This document shows positions 1-8,237 of a DNA stretch of 64,000 bases, in pieces; the first letter of the stretch is position 1, and every line of letters begins with the position of its first letter. The notes below the pieces were generated by a model that had not been told where the DNA came from, made no database searches, and saw only the letters and a program-made list of their open reading frames with translations. Origin of the DNA: Streptomyces sp. TRM70350 (GTDB lineage: Bacteria; Actinomycetota; Actinomycetes; Streptomycetales; Streptomycetaceae); contig NZ_JAHUXH010000006.1 of NCBI RefSeq assembly GCF_019219825.1, positions 248,001-312,000 on the forward strand, written 5' to 3'. Position numbers and translations under genes: made by a program.

Positions 1-393
1 CTCGGAGGAGCAGAACGCGGCGACCTTGACATCGCTCGCGTCGCCGTACATCTGAGGGATCCAGGTGCCGATCTGCTCCTCGGTGCCGTTGGCGAGCACG
101 CCCACTGCCGCGAGGCCGGTGCCGACGATCGACAGGGCGATACCGGCGTCGCCCCAGAACAGCTCCTCCATGGCCATCGGGATGCCGAGGCCGGTGGGGT
201 CGAAGTACTGCTGCGCGTAGAAGTCGAGGGAGTAGATGCCGACCTTCGCGGCCTCCTGGATGACCGGCCAGGGAGTCTCCTCACGCTCGTCCCATTCGGC
301 GGCCGCGGGGCGGATCACGTCGGCGGCGAAGCCATGGAGCCAGTCCCGGACCTCCTTCTGTTCGTCGTTGAGCTCCATGGTGAACTCGGCCAT
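1..393 (-). CDS. Acyl-CoA dehydrogenase, N-terminal part (runs off the window)
   Basis: This is the first 131 codons of an acyl-CoA dehydrogenase, the FAD enzyme that makes the alpha-beta double bond in acyl-CoA breakdown. The visible part is the N-terminal helical domain, starting MAEFTMELNDEQKEVRDWL, with the signatures GIPMAMEELFWGDAGIAL and, at the truncated end, VAAFCSSE, which precedes the usual PDAGSD motif of the family. The ATG at 393 is preceded by a GGAGGGG ribosome binding site. The gene is divergent from a TetR regulator, the usual local-control arrangement for fatty-acid or branched-chain acyl-CoA degradation in actinomycetes. The C-terminal catalytic domain lies outside the window, so substrate range cannot be judged. 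Confidence 0.9.
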   Translation of the reverse strand, partial: MAEFTMELNDEQKEVRDWLHGFAADVIRPAAAEWDEREETPWPVIQEAAKVGIYSLDFYAQQYFDPTGLGIPMAMEELFWGDAGIALSIVGTGLAAVGVLANGTEEQIGTWIPQMYGDASDVKVAAFCSSE

Positions 394-419
394 GTCCCCT
401 CCAGTGGCGCACAAAGCAT

Positions 420-434
420 GTTACTTGCGGTAAC
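420..434. promoter_or_regulatory. Inverted repeat GTTAC-N5-GTAAC, candidate TetR operator
   Basis: A 5-bp inverted repeat with a 5-nt spacer lies between the divergent acyl-CoA dehydrogenase and TetR genes, 27 nt upstream of the dehydrogenase start. Position and symmetry suggest an operator for the neighbouring TetR protein; this is inference. Confidence 0.5.
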
Positions 435-444
435 GGCAGTCTGT

Positions 445-456
445 TACCCATGGGTA
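445..456. promoter_or_regulatory. Perfect 12-bp palindrome TACCCATGGGTA, candidate operator
   Basis: A perfect palindrome lies 11 bp beyond the GTTAC inverted repeat and is itself preceded by GT, giving a second GTTAC half-site. The two elements together look like a double operator for the divergent TetR regulator. Confidence 0.5.
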
Positions 457-563
457 GGAAAAGTCAACTGACGACGACTCCTCGGCAGCCCGTTCGAGGT
501 ACTGGGCGCGTTGAGTGTTAGTTTGCGCTGGCGTCACCGATTCAGCACGGGTGGGGAGAGCTC

Positions 564-1205
564 ATGGACACCACGCAGCGGACCGAGCAGCAGCGGTCCG
601 CCGACCGCCGACGGCGCGAGCTCTTGGAGGCCGCCGACCGAGTGGTGCTGCGGGACGGTCCGCAGGCGTCGATGAACGCCATCGCCGCGGAGGCGGGCAT
701 CACGAAGCCGATCCTGTATCGCCACTTCGGCGACAAGGGCGGGTTGTACGCGGCGCTGGCCAAGCGGCACACGGACGCGCTGCTGGACTCACTGCGGGCC
801 GCGCTGGACGCTCCGGCGGAGCGGCGTGAACGGGTGGAGGCCACGCTGGACACCTACCTCGCGGCGATCGAGGCGCGGCCTCAGGTGTATCGGTTCCTGA
901 TGCATCCGGCGGAGGGGTCGTCGGGGGACCAGGGATTCGATGTGGGCAAGCACTCGGCGCCGTTGTTGCGGCGGATGGGTGAGGAACTGGCCCAGGTGAT
1001 CGAGGAGCGGCTGGATCTCGGGCCGGGGAGTCAGCAGCTGGCTCGGGTGTGGGGGCATGGGATCGTCGGGATGATGCATGCCGCGGGGGACTGGTGGTTG
1101 GGGGAACGGCCTTGTTCTCGGGCTGAGTTGGTGCGGAGTCTGGCCGATCTGTTGTGGGGGCGTCTCGCGGCTGCGGGGGATCGGATGGGGAGCCCGGGGT
1201 TCTGA
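564..1205 (+). CDS. TetR/AcrR family transcriptional regulator
   Basis: The 213-residue protein has a TetR N-terminal helix-turn-helix, with the recognition region ITKPILYRHFGDK at about residues 46-58, followed by an all-helical ligand-binding domain. The ATG is preceded by GGGGAGAG. It is transcribed divergently from an acyl-CoA dehydrogenase, and two inverted repeats lie between them, so it probably represses that gene and itself and responds to an acyl-CoA or fatty acid. The ligand cannot be read from sequence. It converges on the peptide deformylase gene, and the short gap between their stops holds a dispersed repeat. Confidence 0.9.
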   Translation: MDTTQRTEQQRSADRRRRELLEAADRVVLRDGPQASMNAIAAEAGITKPILYRHFGDKGGLYAALAKRHTDALLDSLRAALDAPAERRERVEATLDTYLAAIEARPQVYRFLMHPAEGSSGDQGFDVGKHSAPLLRRMGEELAQVIEERLDLGPGSQQLARVWGHGIVGMMHAAGDWWLGERPCSRAELVRSLADLLWGRLAAAGDRMGSPGF

Positions 1206-1275
1206 CGGCTGGGTGTCGTCTGCGGGTCGTGGGGGGTTGGTCGCGCAGTTCCCCGCACCCCTGGGGTGGGCATCC
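1206..1275. repeat. Streptomyces dispersed intergenic repeat, copy 1 (probable bidirectional terminator)
   Basis: The whole gap between two convergent stop codons is a G-rich strand (TGCGGGTCGTGGGGGGTTGG) facing a C-rich strand (CAGTTCCCCGCACCCCTGGGG), which can fold into a long hairpin. The same core occurs at 5176-5265. I recall this motif as a common intergenic element of Streptomyces genomes. Its placement between converging genes fits transcription termination. Confidence 0.65.
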
Positions 1276-1815
1276 TCACCTGCGCCAAGAGGCTCGGGCC
1301 GCCTGTCGCATCAGGCGTCTGTGACGCCAGCCCTTCACACGGTCCGCGTAGACCGTCCCCTCCACGTGGTCGCACTCGTGCTGCAGGCACCGTGCGAAGA
1401 AACCGGTGCCGTGGATCGTGATCGGGTCCCCGGTCGTCGTGACGCCTTCCACCACCGCGTGGTCGTAGCGCTCCGTTCCCGCCTCCAGGCCCGGCAGGGA
1501 CAGGCAGCCCTCGGGGCCGCGGATCACCACGCCGTCCGTTTCCACCAGGCGTGGGTTGACCACGTGGCCGAGGTGTCGTACGTCATCGTCGTCGGGGCAG
1601 TCGAAGACGAAGACCCGGAACGGGACGCCGACCTGGTTCGCGGCCAGGCCCACGCCCTGGGCGGCGTACATCGTCGTGAACAAGTCCTCCACCAAGGGGG
1701 AGAGTTCGGGGCCGAAGTCGGTGACTTCCGTGCAGGGTGTGTGAAGGTGCGGGTCGCCGAGCAGGGTGAGGGGCCGGACACGCCCGTGAGCGCCCGGGAT
1801 GGGGCCTTGTCGCAT
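1276..1815 (-). CDS. def: Peptide deformylase
   Basis: Removes the N-formyl group from nascent proteins in the cytoplasm. The 179-residue protein shows all three family motifs: GVGLAANQ (54-61), EGCLSLPG (102-109, metal ligand Cys104) and QHECDH (145-150, ligands His146 and His150 with catalytic Glu147). The open frame continues upstream far beyond the gene, antisense to murT, so the start matters: I chose the ATG at 1815 (MRQGPIPGA), which gives a normal family length. The ribosome binding site there is weak. It is divergent from murT. Streptomyces usually carry several deformylases, so it may not be the sole housekeeping copy. Confidence 0.93.
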   Translation of the reverse strand: MRQGPIPGAHGRVRPLTLLGDPHLHTPCTEVTDFGPELSPLVEDLFTTMYAAQGVGLAANQVGVPFRVFVFDCPDDDDVRHLGHVVNPRLVETDGVVIRGPEGCLSLPGLEAGTERYDHAVVEGVTTTGDPITIHGTGFFARCLQHECDHVEGTVYADRVKGWRHRRLMRQAARASWRR

Positions 1816-1971
1816 GCCGGCAAGGGTACGGTCCTCGCTGGCGCGCTCCCCGCGCGCGGGGATCGTGACGGTGCCGCGATTCGGGCAGGTGAGTGGATCT
1901 CGATAGGCTGAGTCCTCACCACGTTGCCGGATGCTACGGCGCGGCGCGTACGCAAGGAGGATCGAGAACTG

Positions 1972-3210
1972 ATGGCAGGCAACTCGGACCCGCTCACGCC
2001 GCGGGCCAAGCTGGCCGTGACCGCGGGCAAGGCGGTCGCTGCGGCATCGCGCGCCGCCGGGCGCGGCAGCGGTTCGGTGATCGGGGGCCGGGTGGCCCTC
2101 AAACTCGACCCCGACCTCCTCGCCCGGCTCGCCCAGAACCTGGACGTGGTCCTGGTGTCGGCGACCAACGGCAAGACCACGACCACGCGGCTCATCGCCG
2201 AGGCGCTGCGCGCCGCGGGGCCCGTGGTGTCCAACGCACTCGGCGCGAACATGCCCGCCGGTATCACCTCGGCGCTGGCGGGGAACTCGGACGCCAAGTT
2301 CGGTGTCATCGAGGTGGACGAGAAGTACCTCGCCGGGGTGGCCCGGGACACCGACCCGAAGTGCATCGCGCTGCTGAACCTCTCCCGCGACCAGCTCGAC
2401 CGTGCCGCCGAGACCCGGATGCTCGCCGAGAACTGGCGTGAGGGGCTCGCCGGGTCGAAGGCCGTGGTGGTCGCCAACGCGGACGACCCGCTGGTGGTGT
2501 GGGCGGCGTCCTCCTCCCCCAACGTGATCTGGGTCGCCGCCGGGCAGATGTGGAAGGACGACGCCTGGTCCTGCCCGTCCTGCGGCGGTGTGATGCAGCG
2601 CCCCGGCGACGACTGGTTCTGCGGCGAGTGCGGCTTCCGCCGGCCCACGCCGAGCTGGGCGCTGTCCGGCGACCACGTCCTCGACCCGCACGGCTCCGCC
2701 TGGCCGATCCACCTCCAGCTGCCGGGCCGCGCCAACAAGGCCAACGCCACCTCCTCGGCCGCCGTCGCCGCCGTGTTCGGTGTGCCGCCGCAGGTCGCCC
2801 TGGAGCGGATGTACCAGGTGCAGGCCGTGGCCGGGCGGTACGACGTGGTGCAGTTCATGCAGCGCGATCTGCGGCTGCTGCTCGCCAAGAACCCGGCCGG
2901 ATGGCTGGAGACGTTCTCCCTCATCGACCCGCCGCCGACGCCGGTGATCCTGTCCGTGAACGCGCGCTCCGCCGACGGTACGGACACCTCCTGGCTGTGG
3001 GACGTCGACTACACGCGGCTGACCGGCCACCCGATCTTCGTCATCGGCGACCGGAAGCTCGACCTCGCGGTGCGGCTGGAGGTGGCGAACCAGCACTTCC
3101 AGGTGTGCGACAACCTCGACCAGGCGGTGCAGACGGCCCCGCCCGGCCGGATCGAGGTCATCGCCAACTACACCGCGTTCCAGGACCTGCGCCGCCGCGT
3201 CGGCAACTGA
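1972..3210 (+). CDS. murT: Lipid II isoglutaminyl synthase, MurT subunit
   Basis: MurT is the Mur-ligase-like half of the MurT/GatD complex, which amidates the alpha-carboxyl of D-glutamate in the lipid II stem peptide. The protein (412 residues) has the Mur ligase P-loop SATNGKTTTTR (63-73), a Cys4 zinc ribbon inserted in the central domain (C201, C204, C217, C220) as known for MurT, and a C-terminal DUF1727-like domain. The ATG at 1972 is chosen because a strong AAGGAGG lies at 1954-1960; an upstream in-frame ATG at 1924 would place that site inside the gene. gatD follows after 20 nt, so the two subunits are co-expressed. Confidence 0.95.
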   Translation: MAGNSDPLTPRAKLAVTAGKAVAAASRAAGRGSGSVIGGRVALKLDPDLLARLAQNLDVVLVSATNGKTTTTRLIAEALRAAGPVVSNALGANMPAGITSALAGNSDAKFGVIEVDEKYLAGVARDTDPKCIALLNLSRDQLDRAAETRMLAENWREGLAGSKAVVVANADDPLVVWAASSSPNVIWVAAGQMWKDDAWSCPSCGGVMQRPGDDWFCGECGFRRPTPSWALSGDHVLDPHGSAWPIHLQLPGRANKANATSSAAVAAVFGVPPQVALERMYQVQAVAGRYDVVQFMQRDLRLLLAKNPAGWLETFSLIDPPPTPVILSVNARSADGTDTSWLWDVDYTRLTGHPIFVIGDRKLDLAVRLEVANQHFQVCDNLDQAVQTAPPGRIEVIANYTAFQDLRRRVGN

Positions 3211-3230
3211 CAAGCACTCAGGGGACTTTC

Positions 3231-3962
3231 GTGAGCGACAACCAACTGCGGGTCGTCTGGATCTACCCGGACCTGCTCAGCACGTACGGCGACCAGGGCA
3301 ACGTCCTCGTCGTGGAACGCCGGGCCCGGCAGCGCGGCCTGGACGTGGCCCGGCTCGACGTGCGCAGCGACCAGCCGATCCCGACGTCCGGCGACATCTA
3401 CCTGATCGGCGGCGGCGAGGACCGCCCGCAGCGGCTCGCGGCCGAGCGGCTGCGCCGGGACGGCGGTCTGCACCGGGCCGTGGGGAACGGCGCGATCGTG
3501 TTCTCCGTGTGCGCCGGCTACCAGATCCTCGGCCACGAGTTCATCAACGACCTCGGCCAGCGCGAGCCCGGCCTCGGGCTGCTGGACGTGGTGTCCGTGC
3601 GCGGCGAGGGCGCGCGGTGCGTCGGTGACGTGCTGGCCGACATCGACCCGCGCCTGGGCCTGCCCCCGCTGACCGGCTTCGAGAACCACCAGGGCGTCAC
3701 CCACCTCGGCCCCACCGCCCGCCCGCTCGCGCAGGTGCGGTTCGGCAACGGCAACGGCACGGGCGACGGCACGGAGGGCGCGTACAACGACACGGTCTTC
3801 GGTACGTACATGCACGGCCCGGTGCTGGCCCGCAACCCGCAGATCGCCGATCTGCTGCTGAAGCTGGCACTGGACGTCAACGCGCTGCCGCCGACCGACG
3901 ACCGCTGGTACGAGGCGCTGCGGAGCGAGCGCATCGCGGCGGCGCAGCAGCAGCCCGCCTGA
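3231..3962 (+). CDS. gatD: Lipid II isoglutaminyl synthase, glutamine amidotransferase subunit GatD
   Basis: GatD supplies ammonia from glutamine to MurT. The 243-residue protein is a class I glutaminase of the CobB/CobQ type: the nucleophile Cys94 is in SVCAGYQILGHE, and the catalytic histidine is His195 in GTYMHGPVLARNP. It starts with GTG at 3231, 20 nt behind the murT stop, with AGGGGA in front. Without the murT neighbour it could be mistaken for cobyric acid synthase; the fused order murT-gatD and the short length settle the assignment. Confidence 0.94.
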   Translation: MSDNQLRVVWIYPDLLSTYGDQGNVLVVERRARQRGLDVARLDVRSDQPIPTSGDIYLIGGGEDRPQRLAAERLRRDGGLHRAVGNGAIVFSVCAGYQILGHEFINDLGQREPGLGLLDVVSVRGEGARCVGDVLADIDPRLGLPPLTGFENHQGVTHLGPTARPLAQVRFGNGNGTGDGTEGAYNDTVFGTYMHGPVLARNPQIADLLLKLALDVNALPPTDDRWYEALRSERIAAAQQQPA

Positions 3963-4149
3963 GGCCCGTTCACCGGCGGTCCAGCACCGCTTCAGGAGCC
4001 CGTCTGACGGACCGTCCGCACAGGTGAGCGGGGGCGTCCAGCAGGCGGACGTACGGTTCGGTCCCGCCCCCCGGTGCCGCTAGGGTGGCGGGGATCGAGC
4101 CGGACAGCGTGGTCCGGATCCGGCCCACGTCGAGAAGGTATTTCGGGCT

Positions 4150-5175
4150 ATGCGCATTGGTGTCCTCACGTCCGGCGGCGACTGCCCCGGCCTGAACGCC
4201 GTCATCCGGTCCGTCGTGCACCGTGCCGTCGCCGACCACGGCGACGAGGTCATCGGGTTCCGCGACGGCTGGAAAGGCCTCCTGGAGTGCGACTACCTCA
4301 AGCTCGACCTCGACGCGGTGGGCGGCATCCTCGCCCGCGGCGGCACCATCCTCGGCTCCTCCCGGGTCCGTCCCGAGCATCTGCGGGACGGCGTGGAGCG
4401 GGCCAGGGGGCATGTCCAGGATCTCGGCCTGGACGCGATCATCCCGATCGGCGGTGAGGGCACGCTCAAGGCGGCCCGGCTGCTGTCGGACAGCGGGCTG
4501 CCCATCGTGGGCGTGCCGAAGACCATTGACAACGACATCGCCGTGACCGACGTGACCTTCGGCTTCGACACCGCCGTGACCGTCGCGACCGAGGCGCTGG
4601 ACCGGCTGAAGACCACCGCCGAGTCGCATCAGCGGGTGCTGATCGTCGAGGTCATGGGGCGGCACACCGGGTGGATCGCCCTGCACTCGGGCATGGCGGC
4701 GGGCGCCCACGCCATCGTCGTACCCGAGCGGCCCTTCGACATCGAGGAGCTGACCGCGAAGGTCGGCGAGCGGTTCGAGGCGGGCAAGCGGTTCGCGATC
4801 GTCGTCGTGGCGGAGGGGGCGAAGCCGCGGCCCGGCACGATGGCGTTCGACGAGGGCGGCAAGGACATCTACGGGCACGAGAGGTTCGCGGGGGTCGCCC
4901 GGCAGCTGTCCGTCGAGCTGGAGAACCGGCTCGGGAAGGAGGCGCGGCCGGTCATTCTCGGGCATGTGCAGCGGGGTGGTACGCCCACGGCCTATGACCG
5001 GGTGCTCGCGACTCGGTTTGGGTGGCATGCGGTGGAGGCGGTGCATCGGGGGGAGTTCGGGAAGATGACCGCGCTGAAGGGGACCGACATCGTGATGGTG
5101 CCTTTGGCTGAGGCGGTGGAGACTCTCAAGACCGTGCCGTCGGATCGGTACGCGGAAGCGGAGTGCGTGCTTTAG
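4150..5175 (+). CDS. pfkA: 6-phosphofructokinase (ATP-type, group III)
   Basis: Phosphorylates fructose 6-phosphate to fructose 1,6-bisphosphate, the committed step of glycolysis. The 341-residue protein begins MRIGVLTSGGDCPGLN, the family start. The phosphate-donor motif is GGEG (101-104): Gly104 is the residue associated with ATP use, whereas pyrophosphate enzymes carry Asp there. Residue 124 (PKTIDND) is however Lys, the pyrophosphate-type residue. This mixture is known for the actinomycete group III enzymes, which include ATP-dependent Streptomyces forms. MGRHTGW and the C-terminal LGHVQRGGTPTAYDR also fit. Streptomyces often carry several pfkA paralogues. Confidence 0.94.
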   Translation: MRIGVLTSGGDCPGLNAVIRSVVHRAVADHGDEVIGFRDGWKGLLECDYLKLDLDAVGGILARGGTILGSSRVRPEHLRDGVERARGHVQDLGLDAIIPIGGEGTLKAARLLSDSGLPIVGVPKTIDNDIAVTDVTFGFDTAVTVATEALDRLKTTAESHQRVLIVEVMGRHTGWIALHSGMAAGAHAIVVPERPFDIEELTAKVGERFEAGKRFAIVVVAEGAKPRPGTMAFDEGGKDIYGHERFAGVARQLSVELENRLGKEARPVILGHVQRGGTPTAYDRVLATRFGWHAVEAVHRGEFGKMTALKGTDIVMVPLAEAVETLKTVPSDRYAEAECVL

Positions 5176-5265
5176 CCGTCCGGCGGGTGCGGGTCGTGGT
5201 GGGTTGCTCGCGCCCACGCGGCGGAGCCGCATATCGACGCAGCCCCGCACCCCTGAGGGCATGCA
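5176..5265. repeat. Streptomyces dispersed intergenic repeat, copy 2
   Basis: Immediately after the pfkA stop lies the same element as at 1206-1275: GTGCGGGTCGTGGTGGGTTG paired with GCAGCCCCGCACCCCTGAGG. This copy carries an extra internal hairpin (GCGGCGGAGCCGC). It ends before the promoter region of the next gene and may act as the pfkA terminator. Confidence 0.6.
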
Positions 5266-5352
5266 CTCCCCCCGGTCGCAGGTGTCACCGGACGCGGTTC
5301 TAGTCTTGGGGCGGACGTAAACGCACAACCCCCACGAAACAGGAGCCGTCGG

Positions 5353-6303
5353 ATGGATCACAGCGGGCACGGCATGACCACGGATTTGCCGCCGTTCACG
5401 CTGGGGCGGGGGCTGCAGTGGTCGGCGGAGCCGTTCTTTCTCGTGGCCTGCCTGCTGGGGCTCGCGCTGTACGGGTGGGGCGTCGTCCGGCTGCGGCAGC
5501 GTGGGGACGCGTGGCCGGTCGGGCGGACCGTGTCCTTCGTCGCCGGGGTGCTGACCATCGGGCTGATGATGTGCACCAAGCTGAACGACTACGGCATGGT
5601 CATGTTCAGCGTGCACATGGTGCAGCACATGGTGATCAGCATGCTGTCGCCGATCCTGATCCTGCTCGGCGGCCCGATCACGCTCGCGCTACGCGCGCTG
5701 CCGCCCGCCGCCCGGGGCCACAAGGGTCCGCGTGAGCTGCTGCTGGCGCTGCTGCACAGCCGGTACATGCGGATCATCACGCACCCGGCGTTCACGATCC
5801 CGCTGTTCATCGCCAGCCTCTACGCGCTGTACTTCACCCCGATCTTCGACTTCCTGATGGGCTCCAAACCCGGGCACATCGCGATGATGGTGCACTTCCT
5901 CGCCGTCGGCCTGGTGTTCTTCTGGCCGATCATCGGCGTGGACCCGGGGCCGCACCGGCCCGGCCATCTGATGCGGATGCTGGAGCTGTTCGCGGGCATG
6001 CCGTTCCACGCGTTCTTCGGCATCGCGCTGATGATGGCCTCGACGCCGATGGTCGGCACCTACGCCGACCCGCCCGCCTCGCTCGGCATCGACGCGCTCG
6101 CCGACCAGAACGCGGCCGGCGGTATCGCCTGGGCGTTCAGCGAAATCCCGTCCGTGCTGGTGCTGATCGCGCTGCTGTTCCAGTGGTACGCCTCCGAACA
6201 GCGGCAGGCGCGGCGCAAGGACCGGGCCGCCGACCGCGACGGCGACAAGGAACTTGAGGCATACAACGCCTATTTGGCGTCACTGCACGCACACGGCCGC
6301 TGA
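5353..6303 (+). CDS. CtaG-like cytochrome c oxidase assembly protein
   Basis: The 316-residue integral membrane protein matches the CtaG_Caa3 family, implicated in delivering copper to cytochrome c oxidase. It starts with a histidine/methionine-rich segment (MDHSGHGM) suited to copper binding and has about seven hydrophobic helices with conserved family features such as MVQHMVISMLSPILILLGGP, HFLAVGLVFFWPIIGVDPGP and PFHAFFGIALM. A good AGGAG site sits 8 nt before the ATG. It stands alone between pfkA and a small membrane protein. The copper role is a family inference. Confidence 0.88.
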   Translation: MDHSGHGMTTDLPPFTLGRGLQWSAEPFFLVACLLGLALYGWGVVRLRQRGDAWPVGRTVSFVAGVLTIGLMMCTKLNDYGMVMFSVHMVQHMVISMLSPILILLGGPITLALRALPPAARGHKGPRELLLALLHSRYMRIITHPAFTIPLFIASLYALYFTPIFDFLMGSKPGHIAMMVHFLAVGLVFFWPIIGVDPGPHRPGHLMRMLELFAGMPFHAFFGIALMMASTPMVGTYADPPASLGIDALADQNAAGGIAWAFSEIPSVLVLIALLFQWYASEQRQARRKDRAADRDGDKELEAYNAYLASLHAHGR

Positions 6304-6777
6304 CCTGCGTGTCACCCCGCTGTACCGCGCCGGGGGCCACTCGTCGACATCGAGGGACCGGGCCGCGGGATCAGCCGCCCGGTCGGCACGGCGGGCCGCT
6401 GAGTGGGGCCGGGGGCACGGGGGGACGGTCCGGCCACTCCCCCGGGTCCGGGTACGTCGGCATCGCCGCCGACCAGCTGGCCGCCGACCAGCCGGACCCC
6501 CCACAAGCGAGCCGACGCCAAGCGCCACGACGTAAACGGAGCCGTCGACCTGCGCGACCTCGTCGCCCGGCGCGGCCGCTCGCCCCGGCGGGGTGCGCCT
6601 GCATCGGGCTGACTGACCGCACTGGACGCCCTGACCGCCGGACACGAGCGGGGTGTCCTGGCCGTCCTCGGCCGCCGCCGGTCTGTTCTCGCCGGGCTGC
6701 ACGCTGTAGTACGGATTCCACCCTTCCGTCCACGCGGCCGGGTCCTGGACGAGCGAGAGGTCCTGGAATTGGGGCAC
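6280..6777 (-). CDS. Doubtful hypothetical ORF, possibly frameshifted
   Basis: The 551-bp gap between the CtaG-like gene and the small membrane protein holds one weak candidate. Read on the minus strand from a GTG at 6777 the first about 60 codons (VPQFQDLSLVQDPAAWTEGW and onward) have Streptomyces-like third-position GC and ordinary amino acid composition. Further in, the frame becomes arginine-rich and loses coding character, as if a frameshift had occurred. No ribosome binding site is convincing and I recognise no family. It also overlaps the end of the CtaG-like gene by 24 nt. It could be a decayed gene or a chance frame. Confidence 0.25.
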   Translation of the reverse strand: MPQFQDLSLVQDPAAWTEGWNPYYSVQPGENRPAAAEDGQDTPLVSGGQGVQCGQSARCRRTPPGRAAAPGDEVAQVDGSVYVVALGVGSLVGGPAGRRPAGRRRCRRTRTRGSGRTVPPCPRPHSAARRADRAADPAARSLDVDEWPPARYSGVTRRSAAVCVQ

Positions 6778-6854
6778 TCATTTCGTCGTGTGCACGGTAC
6801 GACAGCAGAACGGGGGCACCATGGGAGGGAACGAACCATGAGGAGGGTGTCGCG

Positions 6855-7025
6855 ATGCCCGGTTCCACGGACGGTTCTACGAAGGCGATGGGGGTGCTCA
6901 CCGTCGGCGGACTCGTGGCGGTGACCGCCTACACGGTGGCGCTCGGCAGCAACGGCTGGCTGTGGTTCGGCTGGGTCGTGCTGGGCCTGATCACCCTCGG
7001 GATGGTGGCCACCCACAGCACCTGA
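6855..7025 (+). CDS. Small two-helix membrane protein
   Basis: A 56-residue protein starting MPGSTDGSTKAMGVLTVGGL with two hydrophobic segments (about 12-30 and 34-52) separated by a short loop containing GSNGW. A strong AGGAGGG at 6841-6847 precedes the ATG. It converges on the sensor kinase gene with only 6 nt between the stop codons. I do not recognise a characterised family; short membrane proteins of this kind are common conserved hypotheticals in Streptomyces. Confidence 0.75.
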   Translation: MPGSTDGSTKAMGVLTVGGLVAVTAYTVALGSNGWLWFGWVVLGLITLGMVATHST

Positions 7026-7031
7026 GGACGT

Positions 7032-8237
7032 TCACTCGCGGGTGAGCCGCCCCGCCGAGTGCACCCCCGGCTGGTACTTGGGCAGCCGGGCGGTGATCTT
7101 CATGCCCGCGCCGACGGCGGTCTCGATGACGAGGCCGTAGGCGTCGCCGTAGACCTGCCGGAGCCGGTCGTCGACGTTGGACAGCCCGATGCCGCCGGAC
7201 GGGCTGACCTCCCCGGCGAGGATGCGGCGCAGCAGGCCGGGGTCCATTCCGGCGCCGTCGTCCTCGATGACCACGAGGGCCTCGGCGCCGGTGTCCTGCG
7301 CGGTGATGCTGATGTGGCACGTGTCGGCCTTGCCTTCGAGGCCGTGCTTGACGGCGTTCTCGACGAGCGGCTGGAGGCAGAGGAAGGGCAGCGCGACCGG
7401 GAGGACTTCGGGGGCGATCTGGAGCGTGACGGAGAGGCGGTCGCCGAAGCGGGCCCGGACGAGCGCCAGGTAGTGGTCGATGGCGTGGAGTTCGTCGGCG
7501 AGGGTGGTGAAGTCGCCGTGCCGGCGGAACGAGTAGCGGGTGAAGTCGGCGAACTCCAGCAGCAGTTCGCGGGCGCGCTCGGGGTCGGTGCGGACGAACG
7601 AGGCGATCACCGCGAGCGAGTTGAAGATGAAGTGCGGGGAGATCTGGGCGCGCAGGGCCTTGATCTCGGCCTCGATGAGGCGGGTGCGGGACTGGTCAAG
7701 GTCGGCGAGTTCGAGTTGGACGGAGACCCAGCGGGCCACCTCGCCGGCGGCGCGGACGAGGACGGCGGACTCGCGGGGCGCGCAGGCGACGAGGGCGCCG
7801 TGCACCCGGTCGTCGACGGTGAGCGGGGCGACCACGGCCCAGTGCAGCGGGCAGTCGGGGGCGTCGCAGGTCAGGCGGAAGGCCTCGCCGCGGCCGGTCT
7901 CCAGGGGGCCGGTGAGGCGTTCCATGATCTCGGCGCGGTGGTGGGCGCCCACGCCGTCCCAGGCGAGGACGTGCGTGTCGTCGGTGAGGCACAGGGCGTC
8001 CGTGCCGAGCAGTGAGCGCAGCCTGCGGGCGGACTTGCGGGCCGTTTCCTCGGTGAGACCGGCCCGCAGCGGGGGCGCGGCGAGGGACGCGGTGTGCAGG
8101 GTCTGGAAGGTGGCGTGCTCGACGGGGGTGCCGAGGCCGCCGAGGCTCTCGGGGCGGGCCGTGCGCCGGCCCAGCCAGAAGCCCGCGGCGAGCAGCGGAA
8201 GTACGGCGACACAGAGCCCGGCGACGAAACCGCTCAT
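7032..8237 (-). CDS. LytS-type sensor histidine kinase
   Basis: The 401-residue protein has one N-terminal membrane helix (6-22), a central GAF-like region and a His_kinase/HATPase pair of the LytS/YpdA family. The phosphoacceptor is His202 in LRAQISPHFIFNSLAVI; the N box is PLVENAVKHGLEG and the G boxes are EDDGAGMD and GIGLSNVDDRL. It is the last gene of an operon that begins with a LytTR response regulator, so the two form a two-component system. The operon also encodes a symporter, so the system probably senses and controls uptake of the transported solute. Its ATG overlaps the preceding tiny ORF by ATGA. Confidence 0.92.
   Translation of the reverse strand: MSGFVAGLCVAVLPLLAAGFWLGRRTARPESLGGLGTPVEHATFQTLHTASLAAPPLRAGLTEETARKSARRLRSLLGTDALCLTDDTHVLAWDGVGAHHRAEIMERLTGPLETGRGEAFRLTCDAPDCPLHWAVVAPLTVDDRVHGALVACAPRESAVLVRAAGEVARWVSVQLELADLDQSRTRLIEAEIKALRAQISPHFIFNSLAVIASFVRTDPERARELLLEFADFTRYSFRRHGDFTTLADELHAIDHYLALVRARFGDRLSVTLQIAPEVLPVALPFLCLQPLVENAVKHGLEGKADTCHISITAQDTGAEALVVIEDDGAGMDPGLLRRILAGEVSPSGGIGLSNVDDRLRQVYGDAYGLVIETAVGAGMKITARLPKYQPGVHSAGRLTRE

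Noticed and set aside
1816..3213. Extending peptide deformylase upstream to a 645-residue protein
   Set aside because: The extra part is antisense to murT and has no family similarity; the ATG at 1815 gives normal deformylase length.
3231..3962. Cobyric acid synthase (CobQ)
   Set aside because: Too short, and directly follows murT with the GatD signatures.
4150..5175. Pyrophosphate-dependent phosphofructokinase
   Set aside because: The donor motif is GGEG with Gly104, not GGED, despite Lys124.
6309..6854. Plus-strand extension of the small membrane protein to 238 residues
   Set aside because: The upstream part is Arg/Pro-rich without coding character, and AGGAGGG directly precedes the ATG at 6855.
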